Counted from the first letter of the stretch, positions 19,856-30,462 are shown. The stretch is DNA of 64,000 nt from Rhizobium acidisoli (GCF_002531755.2 NZ_CP034999.1:607288-671287); one strand, 5' to 3'. Numbers and translations: made by a program. The notes: generated by a model from the sequence alone, not told the origin.

Positions 19856-20237
19856 GTTTCGATCTCCTTTTTTGCAATTCATTTCCGCCGCCGGTTAGCA
19901 AAGTGAACCAATCCTCCTTCGACCTTTGCCGCTGGGCTACATCGTAGAGTCCGATGAGGCGAAATCCAACCGAGTCCTCTGGGATGATAGCGGGCTATCA
20001 TCACAGTATCACTGGACCGTGTATGACACCGGCAGATCTTTAGGAGATCGATGAGGGATTCCTCGGTGTCACTCCGGTGCATGCGGCGCCCTTTGCCATC
20101 CGGGATGAAGGGGGATTGCGGCAACGACATGCGCAAGACCACCGAGGATAGAAGTCGCGATTGGGTGAAAAAGCACCGCCGAAAACAGTGGGTTTGGCGG
20201 ACACTTGATGGTTCGGGCTGGCAAGACGTCGTCTACA

Positions 20238-20285
20238 TGCATCAAATGGATGACTCGCATTTAAACAATAGATTTCACCAATTTT
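20238..20285 (+). promoter_or_regulatory. nod box before a small secreted protein gene
   Basis: TGGATGACTCGCATTTAAAC followed by AATAGATTTCACCAATTT fits the nod box with about five mismatches in its 26-base core. It reads rightward. The next plus-strand gene is at 20448, about 160 bases downstream. Confidence 0.65.
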
Positions 20286-20447
20286 CGCGGATGCTCCATA
20301 GACGGCCATCTCCACTCCACCGGGTATGATCCGTTGAAAGGCTCTCGACCAATCCAACAACACCCGTAGCCCCGAAGTACCGGCGGCGGGAATGGCATCA
20401 ATCCTACTTGGTGTCGCCTGGCCTTAGCCAACGAAAGGAAACGTCCC

Positions 20448-20783
20448 ATGAAGGTTATTGGCTACTACCACGTCATCGTCGCCGCGTTGCTCGCATTGAC
20501 ATTGCAGGCCGGGCCGTCGTTTGCAGCAGATGATCGTGACCAAGATTCCGGCCCGGCGATAAGTGACCTCCGCGCAAACCAGACCGGTGCCGACAAAACC
20601 CATTCAGCAGAGCACACTCAAGACTGCAATTGCCAAGATGCACCTGCCGAAGAAGGTGAATGCTACGAGTGCGTCTTACCCCCCGAAGTACATATTCAAG
20701 ACGCCGAAGTCATCGACGTCGCAGACCGCAACCTATATCCGCGGAAATCACTGCTACTCGCCAGAATGATCAGGCGCCACTGA
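20448..20783 (+). CDS. Small secreted cysteine-motif protein, candidate nod-box-controlled
   Basis: This 111-residue protein starts MKVIGYYHVIVAALLALTLQ with a clear signal peptide and a likely cut after SFA. The mature part is acidic and has four cysteines, CNC and later CYEC (pattern CxCx9Cx2C), that could bind a metal or form disulfides. GAAAGGAAAC is a good ribosome site before the ATG. It follows a nod box with no other gene between, and precedes nodD. I do not recognise a family. A secreted or periplasmic protein made on flavonoid signalling is the natural inference, untested. Confidence 0.65.
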   Translation: MKVIGYYHVIVAALLALTLQAGPSFAADDRDQDSGPAISDLRANQTGADKTHSAEHTQDCNCQDAPAEEGECYECVLPPEVHIQDAEVIDVADRNLYPRKSLLLARMIRRH

Positions 20784-20949
20784 ATCTTGTCGGTTGAAGA
20801 TAGCAGTAAGACCATTGAAGCCACGGCGGCTGGAATGTCGATACTTTCCCAATTTTAGGCGACCCTTTGCTTGCTGATCTCTCTCGGCGCCGCACCGCGA
20901 GACCGAGCCTTTTCACCTTTTCTCTCCCCACCTCGCTACGGATGAAGAC

Positions 20950-21894
20950 ATGCGGTTCAAGGGCCTTGATCTGAATCTCCTCGTCGCACTCGACGCCCTG
21001 ATGACCGAGCGTAATCTCACGGCGGCGGCGCGCAGCATCAACCTGAGCCAGCCGGCCATGAGCGCGGCCGTCGGCAGGTTACGCACCTATTTCAATGACG
21101 ACCTTTTTACCATGGTCGGTCGCGAACTCGTTCCAACCCCGCGTGCGGAGCGGCTCGCGCCTTCGGTCCGCGAGGCTCTGCTTCACATCCAGGTCTCGAT
21201 CATATCCTGGGATCCGTTTAGCCCGGCTCAATCGGATCGCTGCTTCAGAGTCATCCTTTCCGATTACGCCGCACTCGTTTTTTTTGAGAAGGTCGTGAGG
21301 CGTGTCGCCCGAGAAGCGCCCGCCGTCTGCTTCGAGTTGCTGCCTATCGCCGATAACTACGATGATTACCTGCGGCGCGGCGACGCCGATTTTCTCATCT
21401 TTCCGGAATTGCTGATGTCGCGCGCACATCCTAAGGTGACGCTATTCGAAGAGACCCTCGTGTGCGTGGGCTGCCGCTCGAACAAACTACTCTCGGAGCA
21501 ACTTACACTCGAGAGGTATATGTCGATGGGACACGTTGTGGTGAAGTTTGGGAACGCCCGGACGGCTTCCATCGAGGAATGGTGTTTGCTTGAGCACGGG
21601 CTTAAGAGACATGTCGAAGTAGTCGTGCAGGGCTTCAGCATGATTCCGTTCATGCTTTCAGGGACCGAGCGCATAGCGACAATGCCCTTACGCCTGGTCA
21701 AGCAGCTCGAAAAGACAATACCCCTGCGGATCGCTGACCTTCCGCTACCGTTGCCCGCGTTCACACAGGCCCTCCAATGGCCCGCCCTTCACAATAGTGA
21801 TCAGGCAAGCCTCTGGATGCGGGACGTGCTATGTCAGGAAGCATCCCGCATGCCCTCGCCGAATGAGGTAATGAGACGTCTCAGGATTTCCTAG
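20950..21894 (+). CDS. nodD: Nodulation regulator NodD (intact copy)
   Basis: This 314-residue LysR-family regulator has the N-terminal helix-turn-helix ([20 protein letters not shown], about residues 22-41) and the typical opening [20 protein letters not shown]. NodD binds nod boxes and activates nod genes in response to host flavonoids. It is full length for the family, unlike the two frameshifted copies at 56.9 and 58.4 kb. No nod box lies directly before it; the nearest are about 0.7 kb upstream and in front of the other nod operons. The C-terminal effector domain is uninterrupted ([16 protein letters not shown]). Confidence 0.95.
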   Translation: MRFKGLDLNLLVALDALMTERNLTAAARSINLSQPAMSAAVGRLRTYFNDDLFTMVGRELVPTPRAERLAPSVREALLHIQVSIISWDPFSPAQSDRCFRVILSDYAALVFFEKVVRRVAREAPAVCFELLPIADNYDDYLRRGDADFLIFPELLMSRAHPKVTLFEETLVCVGCRSNKLLSEQLTLERYMSMGHVVVKFGNARTASIEEWCLLEHGLKRHVEVVVQGFSMIPFMLSGTERIATMPLRLVKQLEKTIPLRIADLPLPLPAFTQALQWPALHNSDQASLWMRDVLCQEASRMPSPNEVMRRLRIS

Positions 21895-22244
21895 CATTCT
21901 TTCGTGGTTTTGTCGTTCGGCGTGATTCATGGCGTCGGAATGAGGAGCCTCTTTGAGACGCCGCCGCTACAGTCTCAAGGATGATCGATCGTGTCGCCGC
22001 TGGCCCAACAGCCGCGCTGACTGACGACCAAGCATGGAGGAACTAGACAGATGCTCTACTACCCCCGCCGTTCAACCGACCAATGAAACAACCTCCTCGA
22101 CAGTTTTGTCGACGACGCAAGTCGAAGGTTCACGCAGTTCCAATCGACATTAGCAAGGAGCGGCAAACCAACCCCTAATATGGGACGGGTTCACCACATC
22201 CGAGCCGTGGCGCCAGATTGCCCTCCGGTGATACCTCGACGTCT
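21895..22244. other. No recognisable gene
   Basis: Only short frames occur between nodD and the convergent cupin gene. I do not see a clear terminator hairpin. Confidence 0.4.
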
Positions 22245-22661
22245 TTATTTTTGCTGCAGAACATTCTCGCTGCCCTTTTCCACCTGATCGATCACGAGCA
22301 GCTTTACCGGCTCGGTGCCGTTGTTCGCCCCTTTATGCCATATCCCCCGGGACTCGACGATAAAATCCCCTGCCGTGAAAATGCTTTCTTTCCCAGATTC
22401 TGTATTGATGACCGTGATCTCCCCGGAAAGCACATAGCCATAGCGCTGATCGCGATGCTGATGAATTGGCAACGTCGCACCGGGCGCAATCTCATAAATC
22501 GAAGCGATGACCTCGACGTCCTTCCGTGGAACGATGATGGGCTGACCGGCAATCGTACGATCGGTCCTTAAGATAAGCGTAGCCGCGACCGCTTTGTTTT
22601 CGAGCGCGTTCGCGGGACACGCCAGAGCAAAGAGCGCCGTGGCGATTGAGATGATCTTCAT
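22245..22661 (-). CDS. Secreted cupin-domain protein
   Basis: With the ATG at 22661 (AGGAGAAAAGCAA before it) the protein has 138 residues. A signal peptide (MKIISIATALFALACPANA) is followed by a single cupin barrel. The metal-binding motif 1 is visible as PIHQHRDQRYGYVLSGEITV and motif 2 as GDFIVESRGIWHKGANNG, with His and Glu ligands. It would act in the periplasm. It lies downstream of nodJ in the same direction with a 0.2 kb gap, so it may be read with the nod operon. The substrate is unknown. Confidence 0.8.
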   Translation of the reverse strand: MKIISIATALFALACPANALENKAVAATLILRTDRTIAGQPIIVPRKDVEVIASIYEIAPGATLPIHQHRDQRYGYVLSGEITVINTESGKESIFTAGDFIVESRGIWHKGANNGTEPVKLLVIDQVEKGSENVLQQK

Positions 22662-22857
22662 TTGCTTTTCTCCTGATGCACGCCGGATCTTCCTGAAGCT
22701 GCTACCGAGTTCGGCCAGTTGCAGAGCGACCTGCATCGTCTCACCGGCGCCGACACAGGTTCATTTGTTCCCAGACTATGATGGTTATCTTCAGAGCTCT
22801 GCGGTCTTTTCAAGACACTGCATCGCAGTACCCCTCCTGGCGTGGTGGCGAGTAGCG

Positions 22858-23646
22858 TCAAGACATCAGGCGCCGACGCAACAGCGCTGCCGACAGGAAG
22901 AACGGCAAAATCGCGTAGATGCAAAGCGCGCCTATATGCAGGCCCATGCTGCCCGCGGGGCGCCCAAGCATTGCCGGGCGTATGAGGTCGATCGCATGCG
23001 CTAGAGGCAAGAACTGCGCTACCTGCTGAAAGGTCTGGGGCAGTTGCGTGATTGGAAACACCGCGCCGCACAAGAACAGCATTGGTGTGAGGACGAGCGT
23101 CTGGTAAAAAATGAAATACTCGTAACTGGGCGCAAGCGCCGTGACTACCATCGCCAGGCTCGCGAATGCAAATCCAGTGAGCATGATAACTGGCAACACA
23201 TAGAGGACTGACGGCCACGTCGCATAGCCTAGCACGGTAGCGACAATTATGATTCCCGTACCGGCAAGAAATGCCTTGCTCGCTGCCCATGCCAACTCAC
23301 CCAGGATGATGTCCCCTAGTGTCATTTGTGTGTAGAGCATGGCTTCCCAGGTGCGTTGGGCGTGCATTCGCGTAAAAGCCGCGTAAATCGTCTCGAACGT
23401 CGCAGACGTCATCGCGCTTGTCGCCACCATGCCGCCGGCCAAGAACGCAACGTAGGTTGTGCCGTCAACGCGACCCACAATAATTCCGAGGCCAAGGCCG
23501 AGGCCAAACAGGTAGATCATAGGATCGGCCAGACTTCCAACAATTGACGCAAGTGCTACTTTCTTCCATGCCAGATAGTTGCGTCGCCATATCGCAATCC
23601 AGTTAAAAGCGTTGGCGGGCAGAGCCGCGGCACAACCTTCACCCAT
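22858..23646 (-). CDS. nodJ: NodJ, ABC-2 permease for Nod factor export
   Basis: This 262-residue membrane protein has about six predicted helices and the ABC-2 permease signature around [20 protein letters not shown] and [15 protein letters not shown]. With NodI it forms the exporter of lipochitooligosaccharides. It starts three bases after the nodI stop, so the two are translationally linked. Its length equals that of known NodJ proteins. Confidence 0.95.
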   Translation of the reverse strand: MGEGCAAALPANAFNWIAIWRRNYLAWKKVALASIVGSLADPMIYLFGLGLGLGIIVGRVDGTTYVAFLAGGMVATSAMTSATFETIYAAFTRMHAQRTWEAMLYTQMTLGDIILGELAWAASKAFLAGTGIIIVATVLGYATWPSVLYVLPVIMLTGFAFASLAMVVTALAPSYEYFIFYQTLVLTPMLFLCGAVFPITQLPQTFQQVAQFLPLAHAIDLIRPAMLGRPAGSMGLHIGALCIYAILPFFLSAALLRRRLMS

Positions 23647-23649
23647 CGT

Positions 23650-24558
23650 TCACTTCTCCATCTCGCGCCCGGTCAACCGCAAAAACACATCCTCAAGATT
23701 CGGCGGACGCTGCAGAATACGCAAGCCCGCGCGCTCCCGTAACCGCACACGCACCTGCTCCGGGTCGGACACATAGCAAAATAGGGTCTCGCCGCTAACT
23801 TCGATGCGACCGGCATATGGCCCGACCAGCGATTCCAGTTCATGCGGATCGCCGCCGTAGATCTCAATGACTTCGCACCCGATCAGTTCATCGATCAGGT
23901 CATGCGGACGCCCTTCGGCAATGCTGCGACCTCTTTCGAGTACGCAGAGTCGATCGCATAACCGTTCAGCCTCTTCCATGAAATGGGTGGTCAAGATGAT
24001 CGTTTTGCCGCGCGTAAGCAGGGAACGCAGGCGCTCCCAGATCAGGTGGCGCGCGTGTGGGTCGAGACCGGTGGTCGGCTCGTCCATGACAAGTAGCTGC
24101 GGGTCATTGATCAACGCACGCGCTAGCGTCAGGCGCCGCTTCATGCCGCCTGAAAGTTCAGACACACGCGCATTCACCTTGCTCTCTAGGCGTGCAAACT
24201 CAAGGAGCGACGGCATGACCGCTTCAACTCTGCGTGTATTCATGCCGAAGTAGCGGCCGTAGACCAGCAGATTCTCGCGCACAGTGAATTCGGGCTCAAG
24301 GTTGTCGAATTGCGGCACCACGCCGATACCCTTGCGCGCCAAACGAGCCTGGGCAGGTACCGGCACGCCGAGCACAGTAATCTTCCCCGCATCAGGGGAT
24401 GTCATGCCAAGGATCATACGTGCGATCGTGCTCTTGCCCGCGCCGTTCGGTCCAAGCAGCCCGAAGCATTCCCCCGGGGAAACACGGAACGATAGCGCGT
24501 TGACCACGGCCTTGTCGCCATATGTCTTGCTTACGTCGGAAAAATCTATTGCGGGCAT
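23650..24558 (-). CDS. nodI: NodI, ABC transporter ATPase for Nod factor export
   Basis: This is an ATPase of about 302 residues with Walker [13 protein letters not shown], signature [15 protein letters not shown] and Walker [13 protein letters not shown]. It powers Nod factor export with NodJ. The ATG at 24558 ([18 protein letters not shown]) is chosen because GAGG lies eight bases before it; starts at 24564 and 24600 are also open. It follows the broken nodU directly, so nodIJ transcription depends on reading through that pseudogene from the nod box at 28.46 kb. Confidence 0.95.
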   Translation of the reverse strand: MPAIDFSDVSKTYGDKAVVNALSFRVSPGECFGLLGPNGAGKSTIARMILGMTSPDAGKITVLGVPVPAQARLARKGIGVVPQFDNLEPEFTVRENLLVYGRYFGMNTRRVEAVMPSLLEFARLESKVNARVSELSGGMKRRLTLARALINDPQLLVMDEPTTGLDPHARHLIWERLRSLLTRGKTIILTTHFMEEAERLCDRLCVLERGRSIAEGRPHDLIDELIGCEVIEIYGGDPHELESLVGPYAGRIEVSGETLFCYVSDPEQVRVRLRERAGLRILQRPPNLEDVFLRLTGREMEK

Positions 24559-24660
24559 GAACATGCCCTCATCTGACCGTCGGGCGCCGTTGACTGGCAT
24601 TTCTTCCGTTGGCTGGGTTCCTCCTGGTCTATCGCACCGTATGTGTTCATTGCGTCCTCA

Positions 24661-25270
24661 TTAAAGGGCTGCAGCAGCATCCGGGAAAACGCCTCGTCCG
24701 TGGTAATTAGCAATCGTGTTGCAGAGCAGCCGAATGTCCCTGAGCTTTTTATATTCGAAGAGTACCTCGGCAACTTCGTGGAGAGAGTGCCTGGAATGGT
24801 CTGCAATCGTGCAGATTCATCGAGATTGACAACAGCCGGAATTCTCTCCTGGCGTCCCATCCGCGTCTGATGCTTAAACAACATATCGCAATCCGGTGTT
24901 CGAGGGCTGACTATATAAGGCGCGCGGTCCTCCAGGCAGATCGGAGCCACGGGCTGCGGAGGCCGTGCGGCACGTATCACGAGGATAGGTCTTGTAAGGA
25001 AATGCCCTGTCATTGGAACGAGACCGGAGCCCTCGACGGATTCGAGAGAACTTTCAGCATTGCACCCCAGCCATCGATGATGATTTGATCAATAACGCGT
25101 GGATCCGGACCGTGTTGCGCCAAAGCGGCGCCAATCGCGTCGAAATTGTCGACAGTTTCATATCGCGGGTTGTTGCCCCGCTTCTCCTGCTCGACGCAGA
25201 AGGCGAGCCACCCACCCTCGACAAGCGCGTCCGCTCCGACACGGGTCAATTTAATACCACAGACGCGCAT
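24661..25270 (-). pseudogene. nodU: nodU, internally deleted and frameshifted
   Basis: The first part (MRVCGIKLTRVGADALVEGG, about 85 residues) is the N-terminus of the Nod factor 6-O-carbamoyltransferase NodU. It is followed at once by C-terminal sequence in another frame (VAPICLEDRAPYIVSPRTPD, then IPAVVNLDESARLQTIP). The very end is in a third frame (RDIRLLCNTIANYHGRGVFP). More than 350 residues of the roughly 560-residue enzyme are missing. It sits in its normal place between nodS and nodI. This copy cannot carbamoylate Nod factors. Confidence 0.9.
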
Positions 25271-25306
25271 AGTGTCTCCATGTCTGAACGTCGAGGGTTG
25301 GGGCCG

Positions 25307-25918
25307 TTAGGAGGCCGGATTTCGGAAACAGGCGAGTAAGCAATCTTCGTTGACCGACTCACCCCGACACTCAAGCCGCTCTACCTCGAGCAAAGTTTCG
25401 TTCAGCATGCCGAGGACCGTCTCAGCACCAGCAACGTGGCCCCAGCGACGACAATTGGCGTCGCGCGCCGATCCGAAAACCAGATATCCATCTGGCGCAA
25501 GCATCCGCACTAAATTCTGAACAGCCCCTCTCATCTCGGCTATTCCTCCAATGTAGTAGAGCACTTCCGCCACAACGATCAAATCAAACCTCTCGTCAGG
25601 TGAAAACTGTTGAACATCAGAGACTATCCAGCTGATGTGCGGAGAATCCCTCATGCGTCGACGCGATCTTTCTATAGCGTGAGGCACAACATCGATCACG
25701 GTGAGCCGTTTGCAGTGGGGGGCTAGCTGCACCGTAAATGCGCCGGCAGCGCATCCCACTTCGAGCGCATTTGAGATGGATCCCTGGGCAAGCGCCAAGC
25801 GGAGCATTTGCGTGTGACGCTCACGCTCGAATGGATTGGCGTCGAGTCCCCATGGATCGGGTGCAGCCAGTTCCCGATCCAGCAATTGATAATTGTCGCT
25901 TTGTGTCAACTCGTTCAC
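25307..25918 (-). CDS. nodS: NodS, Nod factor N-methyltransferase
   Basis: This 203-residue S-adenosylmethionine-dependent methyltransferase has motif I ALEVGCAAGAFTVQLAPHC. Further conserved parts are LTVIDVVPHAIERSRRRM and FDLIVVAEVLYYIGG. NodS methylates the free amine on the non-reducing sugar of deacetylated chitooligosaccharide before NodA adds the acyl chain. It lies 15 bases after nodC and before the broken nodU, as in other nodBCSUIJ operons. Confidence 0.95.
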   Translation of the reverse strand: MNELTQSDNYQLLDRELAAPDPWGLDANPFERERHTQMLRLALAQGSISNALEVGCAAGAFTVQLAPHCKRLTVIDVVPHAIERSRRRMRDSPHISWIVSDVQQFSPDERFDLIVVAEVLYYIGGIAEMRGAVQNLVRMLAPDGYLVFGSARDANCRRWGHVAGAETVLGMLNETLLEVERLECRGESVNEDCLLACFRNPAS

Positions 25919-25933
25919 CTCGGTAAATAGATC

Positions 25934-27265
25934 TTACTCGTCGCTGCACATGCAGTCAGACGTCGTTCGCGCGGCAGGATCGCGGGCGGGGTTGAGCCTT
26001 CGAGGCGCTGTCGCATGTCCAGAACATTCTGTAGTGCGCGCATCAGTCGCCGGATGTTGATTCGAGTTACCAGCCGAGCTGCGCGACAGCCAGTCGCTAT
26101 TGCTCAGCGTGCACAGCGCGTAGGCTTTCAAGGGAAGTAGCAGAAAAATATTGATGAATGCATGCAGAGAGAACCCGAGGAACCGTAGTTGGCGGGCCCG
26201 AAGCGCGACAACGCTGCAGTGGATCATCGTCATGGCCACAATCATCAGGGCTGCCAACCAAGGCACGGTGCCCGTCAATGCAAGCTGTGCGAGCCCCGTC
26301 AGCACTGATAGTGCCAGAAGCAGCGGTCCGAGGTTCTGTCCGACAACGTCGAGCGTAAGGAAGCGATTGAGGTTGGGCAGCAGGCGCAGCCCAAGCAACG
26401 TGTCCCGGTACGTGCTCCGCGCCCAGCGTAGTTGTTGGCGCAGATACGGTCCTAGCTTGTTCGGAACGACTGTCGCTGCGATGGCGCTCGGCACGTACTC
26501 CGTTCGAAAGCCTGCCTTCAGCATGAGAATGGTGAGATGCCGATCCTCACCGAAATCGCTTGGCTTTCCCCGAAAATACTGTGATTCGTACTGGTCAAGC
26601 AGCGAAGCGAGCGCAGAGCGACGGTAGATAGCACATGGACCGCAGCAGCACATAACGGCTCCGAAGCGAGCTTGTGCCGCACGCTCCTCGTTGCAAGCCA
26701 GCCAGTACTCCATATCGATCAAACGGGTCAGCCAACTATCGTTTCGGTTGCGGGCCGTCAACTGTCCCATGGCCGCGCCGACAGCCGGATCTTGCATTTT
26801 AGGCACGAGCTTCCTGATGACGTCAGATGCAAGGATCGTGTCGGAGTCGACGTTTAACACCATATCTCCAGCAGAGCGGCGTATCGCGGCGATCTGTGCC
26901 TTCCGTTTACCGACATTCTGGGGAAGCAGGAGAATATTGAATCTGGGGTCTCGTGCGAAGGCCTCGTGCACAGGTCGCAAAGCCTCGCGATTTTCGGAAC
27001 CGTCATCAACTAGGTAAACCTGCAGCCTTCCCCCGTATTCCTGACCCGCAATAGAAGCCAGGCACTCCGAAAGCGTGCGGGGATCCTCGTTGAAGCTTGG
27101 CACGATGACATCTACGCTCGGCAGCTCGTCAAAGCCGTCCAAGCCCTGGGACGCCAATGAAACATCGGTCGGCAGAGAATAAACGGCCTGCATGCTTTTA
27201 TAAGCAGTCGAGAGAAGTGTATAAAGCGAGACGGCGACAGTGCTGGTTGTGTCAAGCATATCCAT
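25934..27265 (-). CDS. nodC: NodC, chitin-oligosaccharide synthase
   Basis: This family-2 glycosyltransferase has about 443 residues from the start MDMLDTTSTVAVSLYTLLST, which matches known NodC starts; an in-frame upstream start overlaps nodB. The active-site features are VDDGSE, VLNVDSDTIL, FGEDRHLTI and QQLRWARSTYRDT (QxxRW). There are N-terminal and several C-terminal membrane segments. It polymerises GlcNAc to make the Nod factor backbone at the inner membrane. Decayed nodC fragments lie at 18.3 and 55.2 kb. Confidence 0.96.
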   Translation of the reverse strand: MDMLDTTSTVAVSLYTLLSTAYKSMQAVYSLPTDVSLASQGLDGFDELPSVDVIVPSFNEDPRTLSECLASIAGQEYGGRLQVYLVDDGSENREALRPVHEAFARDPRFNILLLPQNVGKRKAQIAAIRRSAGDMVLNVDSDTILASDVIRKLVPKMQDPAVGAAMGQLTARNRNDSWLTRLIDMEYWLACNEERAAQARFGAVMCCCGPCAIYRRSALASLLDQYESQYFRGKPSDFGEDRHLTILMLKAGFRTEYVPSAIAATVVPNKLGPYLRQQLRWARSTYRDTLLGLRLLPNLNRFLTLDVVGQNLGPLLLALSVLTGLAQLALTGTVPWLAALMIVAMTMIHCSVVALRARQLRFLGFSLHAFINIFLLLPLKAYALCTLSNSDWLSRSSAGNSNQHPATDARTTECSGHATAPRRLNPARDPAARTTSDCMCSDE

Positions 27266-27272
27266 CGGATCT

Positions 27273-27932
27273 TCAGAACTCCCGAGTAAGCGAGCGGAAT
27301 ACAAAGCCGCGATCATGTAAAGCTGGAATTATTCTAGATAACGCCATAATAGTCTGGTGGCGCAGACTGCGGTCAGTTCCTTGCTGCATTTCACTGGAGG
27401 GACAACCGTCGTGCAAGAGCACGATCGACCCCGGTCGGACAGACTGCAGCACAGCATTGACAATGGCGTCGGCCCCGGGAAGAGACCAGTCTCGTGGATC
27501 TACCGACCAGTGCACGGCAGTGAGTTCCGCATTTGCCGAAGCCTTGAGCACTTCTTCGGTCCAGATGCCGTAAGGAGCCCGGATGTGCCGCACCACCGCC
27601 TGAGGCGCCGCCATTTTTATGGCTCTGTTTGTCTCGAGTATCTGACGTTGCACCTCGTCGGGTTCGCAGTCAGACAGGTCTGGATGCGTCATTGTGTGGT
27701 TGGCGACTTCATGCCCCTCTGCAATCATTCGCTGGATCAATTTCGACTGATGGGCCAGGAACTCGCCGATGACGAAGAATGTTGCCGGCACCCGGTGTTC
27801 AGCCAGAATATCGAGAATCTCCGGTGTACAAAATGGATGCGGACCGTCGTCGAACGTCAAATAAACGCTGTGACGACCAGTGCCGTCATCGCGCTTACCG
27901 TGCACTTCGCACGAGCAATCGAGGTGCGTCAT
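27273..27932 (-). CDS. nodB: NodB, chitooligosaccharide deacetylase
   Basis: This 219-residue polysaccharide deacetylase has motif 1 VYLTFDDGPHPFCTPEILD (catalytic Asp-Asp) and motif 2 EVANHTMTHPDLSDCE (HxxxH metal ligands). It removes the N-acetyl group from the non-reducing end of the NodC product. The ATG at 27932 (MTHLDCSCEVHGKRDDG) is chosen by comparison with other NodB proteins. It overlaps the stop codon of a nodA remnant as ATGA, which preserves the ancestral nodA-nodB junction. Confidence 0.96.
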   Translation of the reverse strand: MTHLDCSCEVHGKRDDGTGRHSVYLTFDDGPHPFCTPEILDILAEHRVPATFFVIGEFLAHQSKLIQRMIAEGHEVANHTMTHPDLSDCEPDEVQRQILETNRAIKMAAPQAVVRHIRAPYGIWTEEVLKASANAELTAVHWSVDPRDWSLPGADAIVNAVLQSVRPGSIVLLHDGCPSSEMQQGTDRSLRHQTIMALSRIIPALHDRGFVFRSLTREF

Positions 27933-28006
27933 TGCTCTCGTCCTTTCCGGTAAATTATCCTGGTGTGCCATTCGGAGACCGGCCGCCCAAAGGGTAGGAT
28001 GATGAC
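27929..28006 (-). pseudogene. nodA: nodA 3' remnant before nodB
   Basis: One frame reads VIILPFGRPVSEWHTRIIYR, then KGREQ and a stop. It matches the NodA C-terminus ([20 protein letters not shown], then NGPEL in the intact NodA at 55.6-56.2 kb). The stop overlaps the nodB start by ATGA, as in nodAB operons. Weak further similarity may extend to about 28230. The rest of nodA between here and the nod box is lost. Confidence 0.75.
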
Positions 28007-28461
28007 GCCGCGCGTGGACGCGGGTCGAAACGCGCGCGGGGCAGCGTGTAGCGTACGCCGTTTCCCAAAATAGCGGTCACCACACCGCCTCGTCTGAATC
28101 TGTCAATACCGCGGCTCGTTGCGGACTGTACCGAGTGCGAATGTAAATTCGAGCGATAGATGATCCCTCGACATGCTCGGAGTTGCGATTCCTTTTCCGC
28201 AACGGTTCCCAACGCACGTTAAAGCGCATGCAAAGGCCTCATAATTTTTGCCGATTTTGCCAAAGCGTCCGATCTTGCGATCAAAGTGACGATTGGTGGT
28301 GAATCCCCGAGCTGTCGACGATCGCAAGGTGATGCAATGGGCTGATCGAACGCTTATGCAAGCATCGCATTCCAAAGCCACACATTTGACCCCTCTACAC
28401 CACTGGCGCGCCATCGACGACTTGATTTCCGTCAAGATGCCCGTCTAATGGATCATGCCAT

Positions 28462-28510
28462 TCAATTCGTAAAATCGATTGTTTGGATGATACCCATCCA
28501 CGCGATAGAT
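28462..28510 (-). promoter_or_regulatory. nod box of the nodBCSUIJ operon
   Basis: On the minus strand the core is ATCCAAACAATCGATTTTAC, a perfect match to the other strong box at 18.2 kb. It points to nodB, but lies 530 bases from its ATG. The gap is the space once held by nodA. Confidence 0.88.
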
Positions 28511-29061
28511 AAAATTCTAGCTCCACGGGTTCCTGCTAACGGACCGAGCCTGTTGTCGTGGCTGGCGCGGGACTTGCGTCGTCGCTCCCTTGAAGAACTT
28601 ATCTGGCTCGGCATTGGCGGCTTTCTAACCTACTCTGGGTAAAGCTCTGGAGCAGATTGAAACCTTCCGGAAGCCTGAAAGCGCTGGATAGAATTGCTCG
28701 GCTATGGCTGTCACGTACCGCAACATACGTTATCGCCCATTTGCACGGAAGCTCCGGCCTCTCGCTCCGACCCAAGTGCGATGCCGATGGGTCGGATCGG
28801 GTGCGAGATAAAAGACTGAACGATGACGGAGGGATATGCGGCGGCTTCAACGCCCGGACTGAAAAGGCGTATGGCGCCGCAACTTCCAGTCCGGCAGAAA
28901 ATCGTAAATCTGTGAGACGAAGGGTCATGCATAAAAATTGGCGAGAATCACGATCGCTGATGCAGGTCCGAATTGATATGCAGAATTTCAGCAGATTTTA
29001 AGCCGATGCGCTTTTCCAGAACGAGGCAAAGAACATGCTCGCTGACGACCTGAAGAGGGAT
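28511..29061. other. No recognisable gene
   Basis: Short frames only. One reads SLEELIWLGIGGFLTYSG (ending near 28642) without a recognised family. No promoter for the nodZ remnant was found here. Confidence 0.4.
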
Positions 29062-29790
29062 CGGTATGTTGTTTCTTGACGGCGGACTGGTTTCGGTGAT
29101 TGTCTGTGGTCGCTGGCGGCAGCTTGGCGCTATGCACAGCGAACGGGGCGGACGCTGGCCATCGATTGGCGTGGCTCCTGCTATCTCAATCAGCCCTTCA
29201 CGAACGCTTTTACGGTGTTCTTCGAGCCGATTCAAGATATTGCTGGCGTACGGGTTATTTGAACGTGACGAACTGACCGAGCTTCTTCAAGCCCAACACG
29301 ATACTGATGCCGACAGGGTAGTTTGTGATGCCTGTTTAACGTGGCGGTGCGACCAAGCTAATGGCGAAGATTTAATGGACCATACGCCCTACTGGGCCGA
29401 TCCGGAGTTCGCCTTACGCCAAGTGTGCACTGCCGTTGAGAAGGCCAAAGCGCTACCGCATCGATGCCCTGGTTTTCTTGTGTACGGACAGCGCGCAGGT
29501 ACGGGACCATTTACTGGTGTGTTTCCCGATCTAATCACTATCCCGAATGCTTCCAGGCGGCCCAGGCCGGGCTATTACACTGTGCATCGCTGGGAGCGGA
29601 CGGCGGTATCTCTGCTCTTACAGAGCTGTACCTTCTCGCCCGATGCGATACGGTAATTCGCTTTCCGCCGACCAGCGCCTTCACGCGCTATGCCCGTCTC
29701 TTCGTGCCACGCGTTATAGAGTTCGACTTGAAAGATCCGACTCGCTTGATCTTGACTGACGAGTCGTCCGAGCATGAGCTGGCTTTATGA
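29062..29790 (+). pseudogene. nodZ: nodZ remnant (Nod factor fucosyltransferase)
   Basis: Frame-shifted pieces in order match NodZ: GFGDCLWSLAAAWRYAQRTG, then TLAIDWRGSCYLNQPFTNAF, then VVCDACLTWRCDQ. They are followed by NGEDLMDHTPYWADPEFALR and, in another frame, CDTVIRFPPTSAFTRYARLF. The central part, including the HxRxGNG region start, is deleted. NodZ adds fucose to the reducing-end sugar of Nod factors. This copy is dead; a second scrap is at 56.4-56.6 kb. Confidence 0.85.
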
Positions 29791-30058
29791 ACCGGCACTC
29801 CGCTGAACAAATTCTCGGCGCCCGCGCAGGATTGACGAGAGGTCTTCACTGGATCGCAATGTGGGCGCAGCACGCGACGAGACAAGGCGGGGGCGCATCC
29901 TCTCCTAGCGTCTCGCGCGTCCAAAGGCTTGCCGGATCATTGTTGTGAAGGGTAGCTATTGGGCGCCTTCGGTGAATGGAAACGGCACCGCGCGCTCGAC
30001 CTGCATCATTGGCATAGCAAGCTCGCACGTCGGCGATTCCGATCGGACGAGGACATTC

Positions 30059-30250
30059 GCGCGCCGCAGCCTCGTCGGCGCCTTTGCCGCCGCCCTGCCT
30101 GATGCGAGGGCCTTCGTCGGGCTTGGTCGACAGATCGCCATCAAGCTGATGTTCGTGCTCTATGCTGTCGTGGGCGTGGCCGGTGCCGTTCTTTATTCCC
30201 GCATCCCGACACGTCTGGCAAACCGCGCGAAGAAGCCGCCGCCGCGCTAG
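30059..30250 (+). pseudogene. Major facilitator transporter C-terminal remnant
   Basis: The frame reads SLVGAFAAALPDARAFVGLG, then AIKLMFVLYAVVGVAGAVLY and SRIPTRL. This looks like one amphipathic stretch and one membrane helix of a major facilitator protein. There is no upstream part. The call is from general resemblance only. Confidence 0.35.
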
Positions 30251-30462
30251 GTCTTAGCGCGCATCGTCCTTGCAACTCGCAGCTCAACTCACGACGCATT
30301 CGCAGGGTGATCGGCTGCGAAAGACAGAAGATGCACTGTTGTAGTCTCCGGTTCCCGCCGCTGCTTGCATGACGGCTTGCGCCAGTCGTTGACAAAACTC
30401 AATTGGCCAGCCACCATTCCCGTTGCCCGGCCATTTGTAATGATTAAGTCTGAGGTGGTGCC

